Source: Cylindrobasidium torrendii FP15055 ss-10
Taxonomy: Eukaryota; Basidiomycota; Agaricomycetes; Agaricales; Physalacriaceae
DNA: 62,460 nucleotides
Assembly (NCBI GenBank): GCA_000934385.1
Contig: KN880574.1
Span: forward strand, 1 to 62,460
Direction of reading: 5' to 3'
In this document: piece by piece, positions 22,493 through 32,625 of the stretch
Layout: every line of letters begins with the position of its first letter
Position numbering within the stretch: position 1 is the first letter of the stretch
Made by a program: the position numbers and the translations under genes
The notes under the pieces: model-generated
What the model saw: only the letters and a program-made list of their open reading frames with translations
The model's database searches: none
What the model was told of the DNA's origin: nothing

Positions 22493-25031
22493 TCAGATGG
22501 CTCGAGGGTCGTCAGAAGAATGCCCGAACCCCAACCGCGAGGGATTTTTGCTTTGCTGCCCGCTGTCCGGCAGATACACTTCCGATTCTTTATCTTGTGC
22601 CCACGGTCGCGACTGCCAGCCCCCTTCAGCTTCCACCTCCGTCATCTGGCCAACATAGACCTCCAAAGCAACTGAATGTGGGAGGGTCATGTTTGCGGCA
22701 TCCCCGCCCAAGTGTGTGAGGACTTCTTCCTGTTCGGTGCCATCGAAGATCGCGGCCGTCTCCTCAAGGGTTCGACCTAGAATAAACGATAAGTACCGCG
22801 GACCCTTCATAGAGAACGAGAGCCCACCTTTAGTTTCGACGACGAACTTGATTATGAAAAGCAGCTCAACGCAGAGGAAGCCGCAGTAGACGACGTAGTA
22901 CCACCATCCCATCGCTCCGAGTGCCCAAGGGTTCACAAACTGATTGAAGGTTACTGTGATCATCACGACAGCGTTCTAAGATTTGGGTTTCGTGAGAAGC
23001 TATTTCCGAAGCGGAGAGTACGACTTACCATGAGCGCGAAGCCTTTCGCTCGAATCTTGTAGGGTAGAATCTCGAGTGTGTATGCCACGAGCATCGGCGA
23101 ATAAGCAATGTCGTAGAAGAAATAGTAGAGGAAAATGAGAGGAACAGTCGCTGCGCAGATCGTAAGAAAGACACGCCTCGGACCATGAAGGTTTAACCAA
23201 CCTTTTGCAGCTGCGACTAATTGCAGTTCGTTGAACAGCGCTTCTGTTATTGTCCAACAAACAAAGACTATGAATATGTTTAGTACTCTACATCTCAGAT
23301 ATGACAGCAACATACCGACAAGCATCCCTGCATTAGAAACTAAAAAGAGGGTACGACGGCCAACCCAGTCGATCAAAGAGGCCCCTGCTAGTGCTACAGC
23401 AAGGTTGAAAATCTATGGATGTTAGGCGAGGTGGGTCAGATTCACGGTTGACCTACTTGTAGACCACCGTTTATAGCGGCTTTGGTTTCCGTATCCTTAA
23501 TGCCAATCCCTTCGAGGACGAGGTTGATGTAAAAAGAAACAAGGCCATTGCCACTGAATTTCAAAGAGGCGTCAGGAAACAAAACCATCGCCCAATGGGA
23601 AAGTCATACCTCCACTGAGAGAAAATTGCTATGGCCACAATGATCATAGTACGCCGCCTATTTCCTGGCGTTGCAAGAAGGGAAAAGAATGTGGCTGCTT
23701 TGTTGTTTTCTTCCTCCATACGAAGCGCATGCCGTATCTGAGCGAGCTCAAAAACAACTGCGAAATGGTTCGTGAGACTTCGTACCAGAGGCAGTCATCA
23801 TGATGGCTCACCCAATGGGTCTCTTTCGTCACCACCGTTTGCGTGGTATTTTGCCAGAATACGAGCTGCTTGACCCTCCTAAACATGACGGAATAAGCCG
23901 TCAAGTTAGAACAAGGGATTTATCCGCACCATTCCCTTTGAGACGAGAAAGCGCGGGCTCTCCGGTGTAAACCTAAAGGTGGATGAGTCCCCCATTGGTC
24001 GAAAACGTAGATCGGAGGGAAAGTACCAAATGAAGACGAGCTGAAGTAAAGGTCCAATCCCTTGTATCAAGGTTGGTAGGCGCCACGACCACATGCTCCC
24101 TGCTGAATGCTTGAAGGCACCGTAGCAAACCTTCGAAGCGAATCAAATGAGAGAGGCACAACCCGACACCGGAGATGCGACAAACCCAAGCCGAACAAAT
24201 TGATCCAGTATACCATAAAGAATTATAGAACGAAGTGAATTTCCCGCGCTACCGACACAATGTTAGTGTAACCCGAGCCTGCAATATCGGACAAAGGACT
24301 CACCTGCGTAGGATACGCCAGCTCGATTAAAAGTACAGGTGCAGAATTAGTGCAGAACGCTAGACCAAACCCCACTACATTGTCGCAAATGAGCTTTGCT
24401 CAGTAAGTCAAATTGAGCACCCACAAACTACGCGTGCAGCGATGAAAAAGTGGATCGTTGAGGCGGCAAATTGCATTGCTACACCAGCCAGAAGCAATAT
24501 CGATCCCACGAACAGACTGGCCCGTCGCCCTAGCTTGTCGGATACGATGGGAGTAAAGGGAAGGGCCTAGTGAAGTTTGTTCAATAACAGACCGGGCTTC
24601 ATGAGGGTTTCCGTACCGCTATCCCTCCCATGTTTTGTGCGCACTGAATCAGACCTAAGAACGCTCAGTTCTGCGATAGCAAGCTCTGGCATGCATTCAA
24701 TACGTACCTAGCCATTTCCCTGTTGGATGATGGAAGAACGCTTGCCATTCAGGAAGTATTTGTAACCCTGTATTTCCGTTGGGATGGTCATGTTCTTGCC
24801 CTCAGATGCCAGACCGTACCATTGATGAGGGACGAATCCAGTCCATTGACCGTTGAGGTGACCAGAGAAAGCAGGAGACAGAGATTAAGAAGGACAATCC
24901 CTGGTCGGATATCCATGAATTAGTGCGCTTCGGTAGGTTCGCAGAAGGCGCGCACCTCGATTTGTCCACCAAGGCCCTCTGTGAATGAAGTCTACAACGG
25001 TCCACTCCGGCGCGTTGTTTCGTGACGCCAT
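22493..25031 (-). CDS. MFS sugar transporter (hexose/lactose permease-like)
   Basis: Many short exons. The N-terminus (MASRNNAPEW) leads to TM1 with LVTSTVNGLDSSLING, then LPEWQAFFHHPTGKWLG, the loop motif SDKLGRR after PFTPIV, the sugar-porter GFGLAFC, a second half with MIDWVGRRTLFLVSN (the RR motif of the second repeat) and AYTLEILPYKIRAKGFALM, and the C-terminal VVETKGRTLEETAAIFDG after removal of a 51-nt intron. These are the sugar-porter signatures. The C-terminal tail is hydrophilic. The substrate is not deducible; glucose, maltose or cellobiose are candidates. It is convergent with the alpha-amylase, 202 bp apart. Confidence 0.87.
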
Positions 25032-26593
25032 GTGCACAACAGTTGTGACTGAAGAGGGCGGGATGATAGGTGCAAAGGCGTAGGGAAATCGAAAAGAGGA
25101 AGCGTCGCTGAGTCGAGGTGCATGCCCTTCATATACTACGTTAACCTAGCCAAAAGGTCAGGTCCAATCTGATGATCTGGGTATTTCCGCAGGACGAATT
25201 GCGGGGTAGCGTCTGGGGTATTGAAATGGAGTCCGACGAAGACAGCAGAAGCACCGGGTGAGGGTCAGTTGCCTGCCATTCGTAGCCTGTTGGGGATTGC
25301 GAGAAAATTCCGAAGGTGGCAAAGGGTACTGTTCTGAATCTGCAGGGGTATATCCTGAGAATGACCGCCTAACCAGGCATCTGCGGGGAATTCTCGCAGC
25401 GAGTGGGGGTGGCCTATGATCAACGCTTGGCCGGCTTTTAGACGTTTGCTGACATGACTCTACTGAGCCGCATACGCAAAGTTATGTGCAGCAGTCCAAT
25501 CGGGGAATGTTAGGCTTTTGGCTGTACAAGGGCCTTCCCACAGCGAACGCACTCGTTACGAGGCTTTATAGTTTCATGGGAGGCAACTCGAGGGCATTTG
25601 CGTGTTGTAGTGTAACGAGGAATTGGACCAGTACAGACAAGTTTCTTGAGAGTCATGATTTCGGTCTTCTGTTCGAGGCTTGTCGCGAGAGTCCCGGTTC
25701 GTACATGATCGTCAAGAGCATGAGGCTCCCCGCGCGAACAAAGTCGACCTCGATCGGGAAGGATGATCAACCCAGGTATTCATAAGGCTAAAGCCGTATC
25801 ATTTCATGGCCCAAACATGGAGCTGCCTCATAAAACTATCCCATCTTCTTCTCTCTCTCTCTCTTACTCTTCTCCCAATATGCTCTACTTAGGTGCCCAT
25901 GTAATGCCTCCTTAAAAAAGGCGGGGTCATAGCTCCCCGCCAGTTGCGAACAAAAACTACGCGACCGAGGCAACGTCTCTGACGTGCGGAACCGCTAGTC
26001 GGGGAAGCCACTACCGAGTAGTGTGCCGAGGAAGACCGTCTCCAAAAAAATAAGGCTGAAGCCGTTTCTCAGGCTCATAGACATTGATCTTGCCCGCGTT
26101 AGTTCGGTGTGATATGTATCTGCGGTGTCGTGCAGGCCGTCAATACGATGCTTACCTACGTACGTGGCCAAGGAGGGTGGCTCAGCGGTGTACGCAGCAG
26201 TCATTCTGCAACTTCCGGGAAGGCTTTCGCACGTCGACCCCGATGTACTGACATGCTCACTGCTAGCGACAAACTTGGGCGTGCGCAATTCACATATATT
26301 CAAATTCCTCAATGAGCGATCGTCGGTGTTGGTACACAACACACAAGCCAATCCCAGCTAGCGATGGTAAACACAATCAGGTCGGCGTTGTAGACATATG
26401 TCGTTGCGAGTCATAGGAGAGATACGTGAACTCTAAATCTATCCTACAAAGTAACGACCAAGATGCAACACGTAGAAATAAGAATTAAACCTGGGACAAA
26501 TACTATGAACAAAGAACGGACAGCTTCGTAGAGCCAGAAGACAATTTGGAATGTTCGTGAGATAGGAAAATGTCCATCCATAGTGCGCAGTGC
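25032..26593. other. long intergenic region, transporter promoter side
   Basis: About 1.56 kb without a supported gene. It includes the upstream region of the sugar transporter, a CT-rich tract (about 25850-25880) and the G/C-rich palindrome at 25920-25941. A 99-codon frame at 25486 and a 118-codon frame on the minus strand ending near 25995 have no recognisable product. Confidence 0.5.
25920..25941. promoter_or_regulatory. GGCGGGG/CCCCGCC palindrome (possible CreA/Mig1 sites)
   Basis: GGCGGGG and its exact complement CCCCGCC flank an 8-nt spacer. Each arm holds GCGGGG, fitting the SYGGRG consensus of carbon-catabolite repressors. A further GCGGGG lies near 25390, closer to the transporter start. 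The palindrome could equally be a hairpin; regulation is inferred. Confidence 0.4.
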
Positions 26594-27504
26594 TTAAGCA
26601 AGGAACGCGACAAGGGCAGCACCAACGACACCAGCAATGCCAGCGCCCTGGAAGTTGGCAGAGGCGGCATCGGGTGCGGAGCTGCCTGAGGAGCTCGCGC
26701 CAGACGCGCTGCCAGTGGCAGAGCCGGAGTGGCTCGCCGACGATTTGCTGGTGCTACTGAAGTGGTTGTCAACACGTAACCATGTGAACGAAAGATTGAA
26801 CTCACGCGCTACCGCTGCTGCCGGTTGTCTGGGAGGAACCGCTGGAGCCACTGGCAGAGCCAGTAGCAGAAGAGCCTCCACCGGAGGCGGAGGTCTGGCA
26901 GGTAGAGGCGCTATCACCGCCGACGGTGATGATGCCCGTCTGCGCGATCTTGCCGGTGCTATCACGAATGTTGAAGACGATCTGAGTGTCTGGATGCCCA
27001 ATGAGCGATGGTTTAGAGGGTTAGGCGGGGCAACGCACTAGCAGTGCCCTCGCCGGGGGTATAGGTGACCTCAGTGTCAGAGGTGTCAGAGGCAATGGTG
27101 CCAGTGGTGGAGCCAGAGGGAGCGCTTCCTGCGGTCAAGCTGAAGCGCCAGTAAGCCACAAGTTTGTGAGTTCAAAGCCAGACGACTTACAACTAAAGAA
27201 AAAGAGTCGGCGACCGGGTAAGTTATCGGTCAGAAGGCGACGCACGATCGTGTAAGGGGCTGGTTGGATGGGGATAAGCACAATGTGAAAGCGAGCGACG
27301 GGGAATACGCACGGGTGCCGGCGGACCACGAGAGACGGCTGGGTTGGCATTGCTCAACATTGGAGCTAGCGGCTCGGCGTTAGTAGGCGTGGCGGCGGGG
27401 ACGCCCAGTGCGACGTACGGAGTGTTGATGGTCAAATCACCCTGCGCGAGAACGGCAGCGAAGAGGGTGGCGAATGCCGCAACGTGAAAGAAAGGCGAGA
27501 ACAT
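26594..27504 (-). CDS. Ser/Thr-rich GPI-anchored protein with Kre9/Knh1-like domain
   Basis: Seven exons: 27419-27504, 27313-27365, 27246-27259, 27191-27192 (2 nt), 27039-27139, 26806-26989, 26594-26756. They sum to 603 nt (200 residues). A signal peptide (MFSPFFHVAAFATLFAAVLA) precedes the domain: LTINTPSNVEQCQP, LSWSAGTPPYTIFLTAG and TQIVFNIRDSTGKIAQTG, as in Ser/Thr-rich membrane-anchored proteins of basidiomycete cell walls. A Gly/Ser-rich stalk and a hydrophobic tail (GAGIAGVVGAALVAFLA) for GPI attachment follow. The function is cell-wall or beta-glucan related by family. The exon of only two bases is exceptional and is described separately. A start at 27582 is in frame but lies upstream of the signal peptide. 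Confidence 0.85.
27191..27192 (-). other. candidate 2-nt micro-exon (TT)
   Basis: On the minus strand a 53-nt intron (27193-27245, GTGCGT...TTTCTTTAG) is followed by TT and then a 51-nt intron (27140-27190, GTAAGT...GCTTCAG). With TT kept, the codons read PPYTIFLTAG, the family consensus; without it the frame is lost. Both introns have typical length, a pyrimidine-rich 3' end or CTTAC/CTGAC branch site, and strong donors. Confidence 0.7.
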
Positions 27505-28476
27505 TTTTTCTTTGGATGGACGAAGTGGACGGCTAGCGTACGCTGATGAAAAACGGGAGGGGATGGGAGGAATGACATCCACGCGGTCTTCCCGACCTAT
27601 ATAGGCCCCACTCCAAGCGTATTATGTCAGCGATGTTGGCAATCAAGCGCGTGTATGCCGATCACTTGGCATCCGCGAGGGCTTGCACAAGCTTGCATCT
27701 GCTGGTCGCGAACGCCCCTAATGTCGTCCTCATACCGTTCTGAGATTATCGAGAAAATTATACTCGTTTCAAGAGGTTTTTTCGAGCTTTTTCCCATCCA
27801 CGAAGCCCCAAGAAGCGGACCCAGCGGATAGTGCGAGATTCCAAGATCGTGCAACGGTTCTTCGGGAACCAACATATTACGTCGCCAGGAGAAATTGATT
27901 TGGGACGTGATGTACCTTCGAAATAGGCGAGAATGGGCGCGCCCCCGAGCAACGCGCTGCAACGGTCGCCCGAGTCGTCACAGGCCCATTTGAGAATTTG
28001 TATCCAGCATTCGACTCTCATCGAACGAGGGCAGGTCCTGTGCAATATCTACTTCTCTATTTTTAGGGAGAGCGTGGTAGGTTTGGAGCGCAATGACATG
28101 CCGACTGTGTGCCGACTCGCGCCTGGCCACACAGAACACGGGGTCGCGCATTCTCACGTGCCACACTTTGTTAAACTGCAATTTTGAGCAAGTGTTCCCA
28201 GCGTCTGCACCGATATAAGAGATGGCCAAAGGATCTGAAAAATGGCTGTCCTATTGAGCAGACTTTCTAGTGTTCAAGCTTTCAAGAGTGCTCTGGGAGT
28301 GCTCGTTGCTGCCACATTTGTCACGCGTGACAGTTCGATCGACTTACCACATTTTTGTATCTATACCACCATCCGTTCAACTATATCGCGCTGAGGAGCA
28401 TTGCGCAAGCTGTGTCTTTTTACTGGTTCGTCTCAAGACTCTTTCTGTTGCTTCTGCGCTTCACACGACCTAACAG
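27505..28476. other. intergenic, divergent promoters
   Basis: Nearly 1 kb between the GPI-protein gene (minus) and the 708-residue protein gene (plus). A TATATA box sits at 27598-27603, about 95 bp upstream of the GPI-protein ATG. No other gene is seen. Confidence 0.5.
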
Positions 28477-30603
28477 ATGCCGCTAACGGATGGTGCTACC
28501 TCCGACACTAACATGGACGATGATCTCTTTGGCGACTCTCCGCCTACATCACCTGAGTTGACGCGGGGCCGGTCCATGCGCCTGCGATCAGCTTCTCCAA
28601 TGCTTGCTCTCCCAGGCGCAACGAATTGCGTAGACTTTGCATCGCAAAATGTGGGGACCATTGCACTTCCTGGTTCCCAGCATGATATTGAACTCGGATT
28701 TCATCCATTAGCCTCGTCGTTGAGTGGCCCTCTTCGGCCTCCGGCACAATCTCAATCGCAATCACGAGCGTCTTCGCCCGCGGACTCCATCGACTCAGAC
28801 GACGAGTCCCCTCGCGGGTCAAGGTCCAAGAGCTCCAAGAAGGATAAAAACCCACGCAAACGCAAAGCATCCACACCGTACGAACGGCCTGCTCCCCCAG
28901 AGATTCCAATGCCGGACCCCACAGGACCCATCCCTGCACATTTCTTCCGGAGTCAGTCTGCTCTACTTGGACATGCGGGACTCGTTGCAGGACTTCAACC
29001 TTCGAAAATCACGCATGGCCAATTTCGTGGTACTCCAGCAAACCCTATCATAGTCAACGATGACTCCCCCCAAGCTGATCGGACTCTTCGACCTACAATC
29101 AAACTTCCCACACATAATAATGAAGAAATTGTGCGCGTCCTTCTACAAGAGAAGAGTGTTCTATCTATGTTGCATGAACTACTCACGCTCATGGCGCGTG
29201 GGCGACTGGCTCAATATTACACACGAGCATCCAAACGACAAAGGACCGATTATGTGCCCGCTGGTGCTGGAGGCTGGGACATCAATCAGACACCCGACGT
29301 GCAAATCCAGCGCTGCAAGTTTCTAGTAGCGGAGATCATGACGCACATCCGGACAGCGACGAGAAATCTGACGATGAAGAAACTGTGGAAGGAACAGCCC
29401 CCGCGAGCGCAGACTTCAGCGCCCACGGTAGTACCCATGTCCTCTCAGATGGCGCCAGCTCCCCAGTCACCTACGACACGTCCGCCAGCCGAGGATCCTC
29501 CAGCGTCCAGCACACCTCCTATTGCGACACCTCTTTCTTTTCCCTTGCAAGATAACAACAAGGAAAATCAATGGTTTGACCCGCCTGCCATGTCGTTCGA
29601 TAAACTTGACGATCCGTTCACTACACCGGACAACACGCTCGACCAGCTTCTGAGCACCTTGCTCAATGCCTCGTCCGCTACCCCAGACATGGGAAGCCAC
29701 GCGCCAGGAGGACAACCTGAGGTCGAACAATCCCCGAACACCGAAATGGAGCAATGGTTCTCAATGATAGACGCATGGATGCCAATAGTCGGTGGCGAAC
29801 AGACAACGTCTCCCATGGGCGAACCCGTAGTACCGACAGAAACCGGATTCGATCTGGGGCTGATGGGCTCTGGAAATATGGCAGGGGAGGCGATGGGCTC
29901 CCAGTGGGCTACTTTGCCAGAGGGAGCATTTTCTACTCCGGAAGTGGCGAACGTTGCGGGTTGTGCCGACTCCAACCTTCCAGGGATGCCGTTCTGGTCG
30001 GGCAACGAGGATATGGCCATCGACCCGTCGCTTTTAGGGGGCACTGGAAATTCCACCCCGTTACCTGTGGGACAATTCTTTGGCACACACACAGGCTCTT
30101 TGGATGCCGTGACAGCACCTGGTGAGACCCCCATCCAGAGCCCGCCCAACATGGGGCCGTCTACTAGCGCATGGGAAATGGCCGAGCCAGATGTAGCGCA
30201 GCAGGCAAGTACAGTGGATACGCAGCCAATGGATATCGACGAGGCCGACTTAGGTGGGTCGAACTCTAACGCGGACGGCGAATGGAACGCTGATAGACCT
30301 TTGTCACTTCAAGCTGCGCTCGCTCTTGCGAAAGAAGCTGAAAACCACGCGGACGTGCACTCGGTCCTACCTGCATTGATATCTGCTCTCTTCCCCAAAG
30401 GGACGGATAAGGTGAAGGTCACTCGGCCTGTTCTTACCGGAATAGGGACAAGGATGGGAGGAGCAAAAGAGATTCTACAGGAGGCGCAGAGAAGACGAAA
30501 TGAGCTCGCTGCAGCCATCGTCGAGGCGCGCACGAAGTTGTGGGAAACGACGATTGAGCAAGGGGTTCTCGCGCATCTGTCCGGGTATTACAAGAGCAAG
30601 TGA
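28477..30603 (+). CDS. uncharacterised nuclear-type protein, 708 residues, intronless
   Basis: One uninterrupted frame; I do not recognise the family. Visible parts: an acidic start (MDDDLFGDSPPTSPELTRGR), a basic cluster (KSSKKDKNPRKRK, residues about 117-130) that would serve as a nuclear localisation signal, a predicted helical block around residues 215-305 (IVRVLLQEKSVLSMLHELLT and FLVAEIMTHIRTATRNLTMK), a long Pro/Ser/Gly-rich disordered middle, and a C-terminal helical region (SLQAALALAKEAENH to RRRNELAAAIVEARTKLWET). The lack of introns stands out in this intron-rich window. The layout suggests a transcription or chromatin cofactor, but that is a guess. Confidence 0.75.
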   Translation: MPLTDGATSDTNMDDDLFGDSPPTSPELTRGRSMRLRSASPMLALPGATNCVDFASQNVGTIALPGSQHDIELGFHPLASSLSGPLRPPAQSQSQSRASSPADSIDSDDESPRGSRSKSSKKDKNPRKRKASTPYERPAPPEIPMPDPTGPIPAHFFRSQSALLGHAGLVAGLQPSKITHGQFRGTPANPIIVNDDSPQADRTLRPTIKLPTHNNEEIVRVLLQEKSVLSMLHELLTLMARGRLAQYYTRASKRQRTDYVPAGAGGWDINQTPDVQIQRCKFLVAEIMTHIRTATRNLTMKKLWKEQPPRAQTSAPTVVPMSSQMAPAPQSPTTRPPAEDPPASSTPPIATPLSFPLQDNNKENQWFDPPAMSFDKLDDPFTTPDNTLDQLLSTLLNASSATPDMGSHAPGGQPEVEQSPNTEMEQWFSMIDAWMPIVGGEQTTSPMGEPVVPTETGFDLGLMGSGNMAGEAMGSQWATLPEGAFSTPEVANVAGCADSNLPGMPFWSGNEDMAIDPSLLGGTGNSTPLPVGQFFGTHTGSLDAVTAPGETPIQSPPNMGPSTSAWEMAEPDVAQQASTVDTQPMDIDEADLGGSNSNADGEWNADRPLSLQAALALAKEAENHADVHSVLPALISALFPKGTDKVKVTRPVLTGIGTRMGGAKEILQEAQRRRNELAAAIVEARTKLWETTIEQGVLAHLSGYYKSK

Positions 30604-30865
30604 GCAAAAGACTATTGAAACGCAAGCATTATTGGGCATCAAGCATAGCATATTATATTATTTGTAACGCAGCATTAGCAATCACTCTGAACACAGTGTA
30701 GACGTCCTGCAATTGCAAGACGCTCGTTAACTGTGAATGGCATCAGGTGGCTTGATCATAAACCGACCGGTCACCTAGATGGCCGAATCCCGGACTGAGT
30801 CCTGTCAGAAATTGCATAAAAAGAAGACATCGACCATCACGACCTCCATCCTCCGTCAACCCAAA

Positions 30866-32305
30866 ATGTACCGCCGAATTGTACTCAACGAGAGACCTGG
30901 CAGTGGCCCCATCAACGACAAGACCTTCAGGCAGGAGACAGAGAGTCTGGATACTCTTGTCCCTGGTAAAGAGGAGACACTGGTCAAGGTCTTGTATTTC
31001 AGCCTGGATCCCGCTATGCGCGGCTGGCTGAACGACTCGCGGAGCTACGTGCCTCCAGTGCAAATCAGCGAGGTGCGCCTGTGGTGTTCATTCCCACCTG
31101 CGACGCTGACTGTGTTGCAGACGATGCGTGCGCATGGATTGGCACAAGTGGTCAAGGCTGGTGAAGGTAGCAAGTTCAAAGTTGGGGACCTTGTTTCTGG
31201 TATGACTGGTGAGTACCAATACGTAGAGAGGATTCAGCGAAGGTTGACATCTCCCTTAGGCTGGTCAGAATACAGGATTCTTGCGGACAAGGACACACAG
31301 AATGTTAGGTCCGGCATTCCAGTCTGGTTGTCGATCCAAGCTGATGGTATGGTGTTAGTGTCCCACCTGGTGCTGAGCCGCTTGATGCTCTCAATAACCT
31401 TGGCTTCCCTGGTGCGTTGTTCTACAAGTTCGAACTACACTGTTTCATTATTAACGCGTGCATACTCAGGTTTGACTGCATATTTTGTACGCCTGCCATA
31501 CCTCGCCACCTTCCATCGGTATTGACCAACGTATCAGGGCCTCAAAGACATCTGCCAGGTAAAGCAGGGCGAAACCCTCGTCGTTTCTGGTGCTGCTGGT
31601 GCAGTTGGATCACTCGCATGCCAGCTTGGTAAACGCTGGGGCGCCCGCGTTGTCGCCTTTGCTGGGACCGACGAGAAGTGTGACTGGTTGGTCAAGGAAA
31701 TCGGTGTCGACGTTGCGTTGAACTACAAGTCTCCCTCCTTTGCGAAAGACTTCCGCGAGGTTGGCCTTGTAAACGCTTACTTCGACAATGTCGGCGGTAC
31801 GTCGCACGCACGGTCTATCATCTCAAACGACTTACGATTCATGTAAAGGTGAGATCCTGGACCTTGTCTTGACCCGACTTGCGCAAGGCGCTCGTATCGC
31901 GCTGTGTGGTGCAATTTCGGACTACAGTGAGTGGCAAATAACTCGCGCGCAGACACAAATGCTTACTTTTGCTTTCCCAGACGGCGTCAACAAGGGCCTC
32001 AGGAATTACCTTTCACTCATCTCTATGCGTGCGAAGATTGAGGGCTTCATTGTGTTTGACTATGCAAAGCGATACAGCGAGGGTCTCGAGGAAATTGCTC
32101 GTGGTCTGGGAGATGGGTCGATCAAGCGCAAGTTCCACATTGTCGAAGGCCTTGAAAATGCACCCACAGCTCTTCCGCTGTTGTTTTCCGGAGGTAACAC
32201 AGGGAAATTGTGAGTTGGCTGCTATCTTCAAGTGAATGACGGCTTGCTGATCGTTTGTGCTACAGAGTAATCAAAGTAGCTGGTGAAACCAATGCGAGGC
32301 TTTAA
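30866..32305 (+). CDS. NADP-dependent medium-chain reductase (prostaglandin reductase/LTB4 dehydrogenase-like)
   Basis: About seven exons. The start MYRRIVLNERPGSGP is followed by VLYFSLDPAMRGWLND, then AHGLAQVVKAGEGSKFKVGD, the cofactor fold LVVSGAAGAVGSLACQLGK, ALNYKSPSFAKDF, YFDNVGGEILDLVL and KIEGFIVFDYAKRY, ending in VIKVAGETNARL. These are the features of the zinc-independent MDR group that reduces alpha,beta-unsaturated ketones and aldehydes with NADPH. SLDPAMRGW and the FDNVGG motif are diagnostic. The physiological substrate is unknown. The upstream in-frame ATG at 30779 would add an unusual basic extension and is not preferred. Confidence 0.85.
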
Positions 32306-32625
32306 AGTGATTGTCTAAACAAGCTGTATAACACCATGTAATTGTTGATTTGATTGAGATATTTCGGCCCGTAATGTGCCATACAACGGATACACATAAC
32401 CAAAGGCTACACAAATCAGCGCTATGAACTTCGTGAGAGCACCCCCTAGCGTCTGAGAGACCAACTCAAGGCCAACCGGCCATAGAAGTCACCCCGTAAA
32501 ATGCTCAGAGCGCTAAGTACGAGTACATCTCCAGGAACACAGGTGGTTCTGGAAATCTCGTGATCGCGCATCGCTCACGTGCCTCACGCCCACGTGAGCA
32601 AGCCTCAACTCAACCGCCATCACCC
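32306..32625. other. intergenic, Bub1 promoter
   Basis: 320 bp between the reductase stop and the Bub1 start, with CACGTG-like motifs near 32577-32596 (two TCACGTG/CCACGTG-type E-boxes). No gene. Confidence 0.45.

Noticed and set aside
25486..25785. A 99-codon plus-strand gene
   Set aside because: No recognisable domain, no signal peptide, no splice structure; it lies in a long promoter region.
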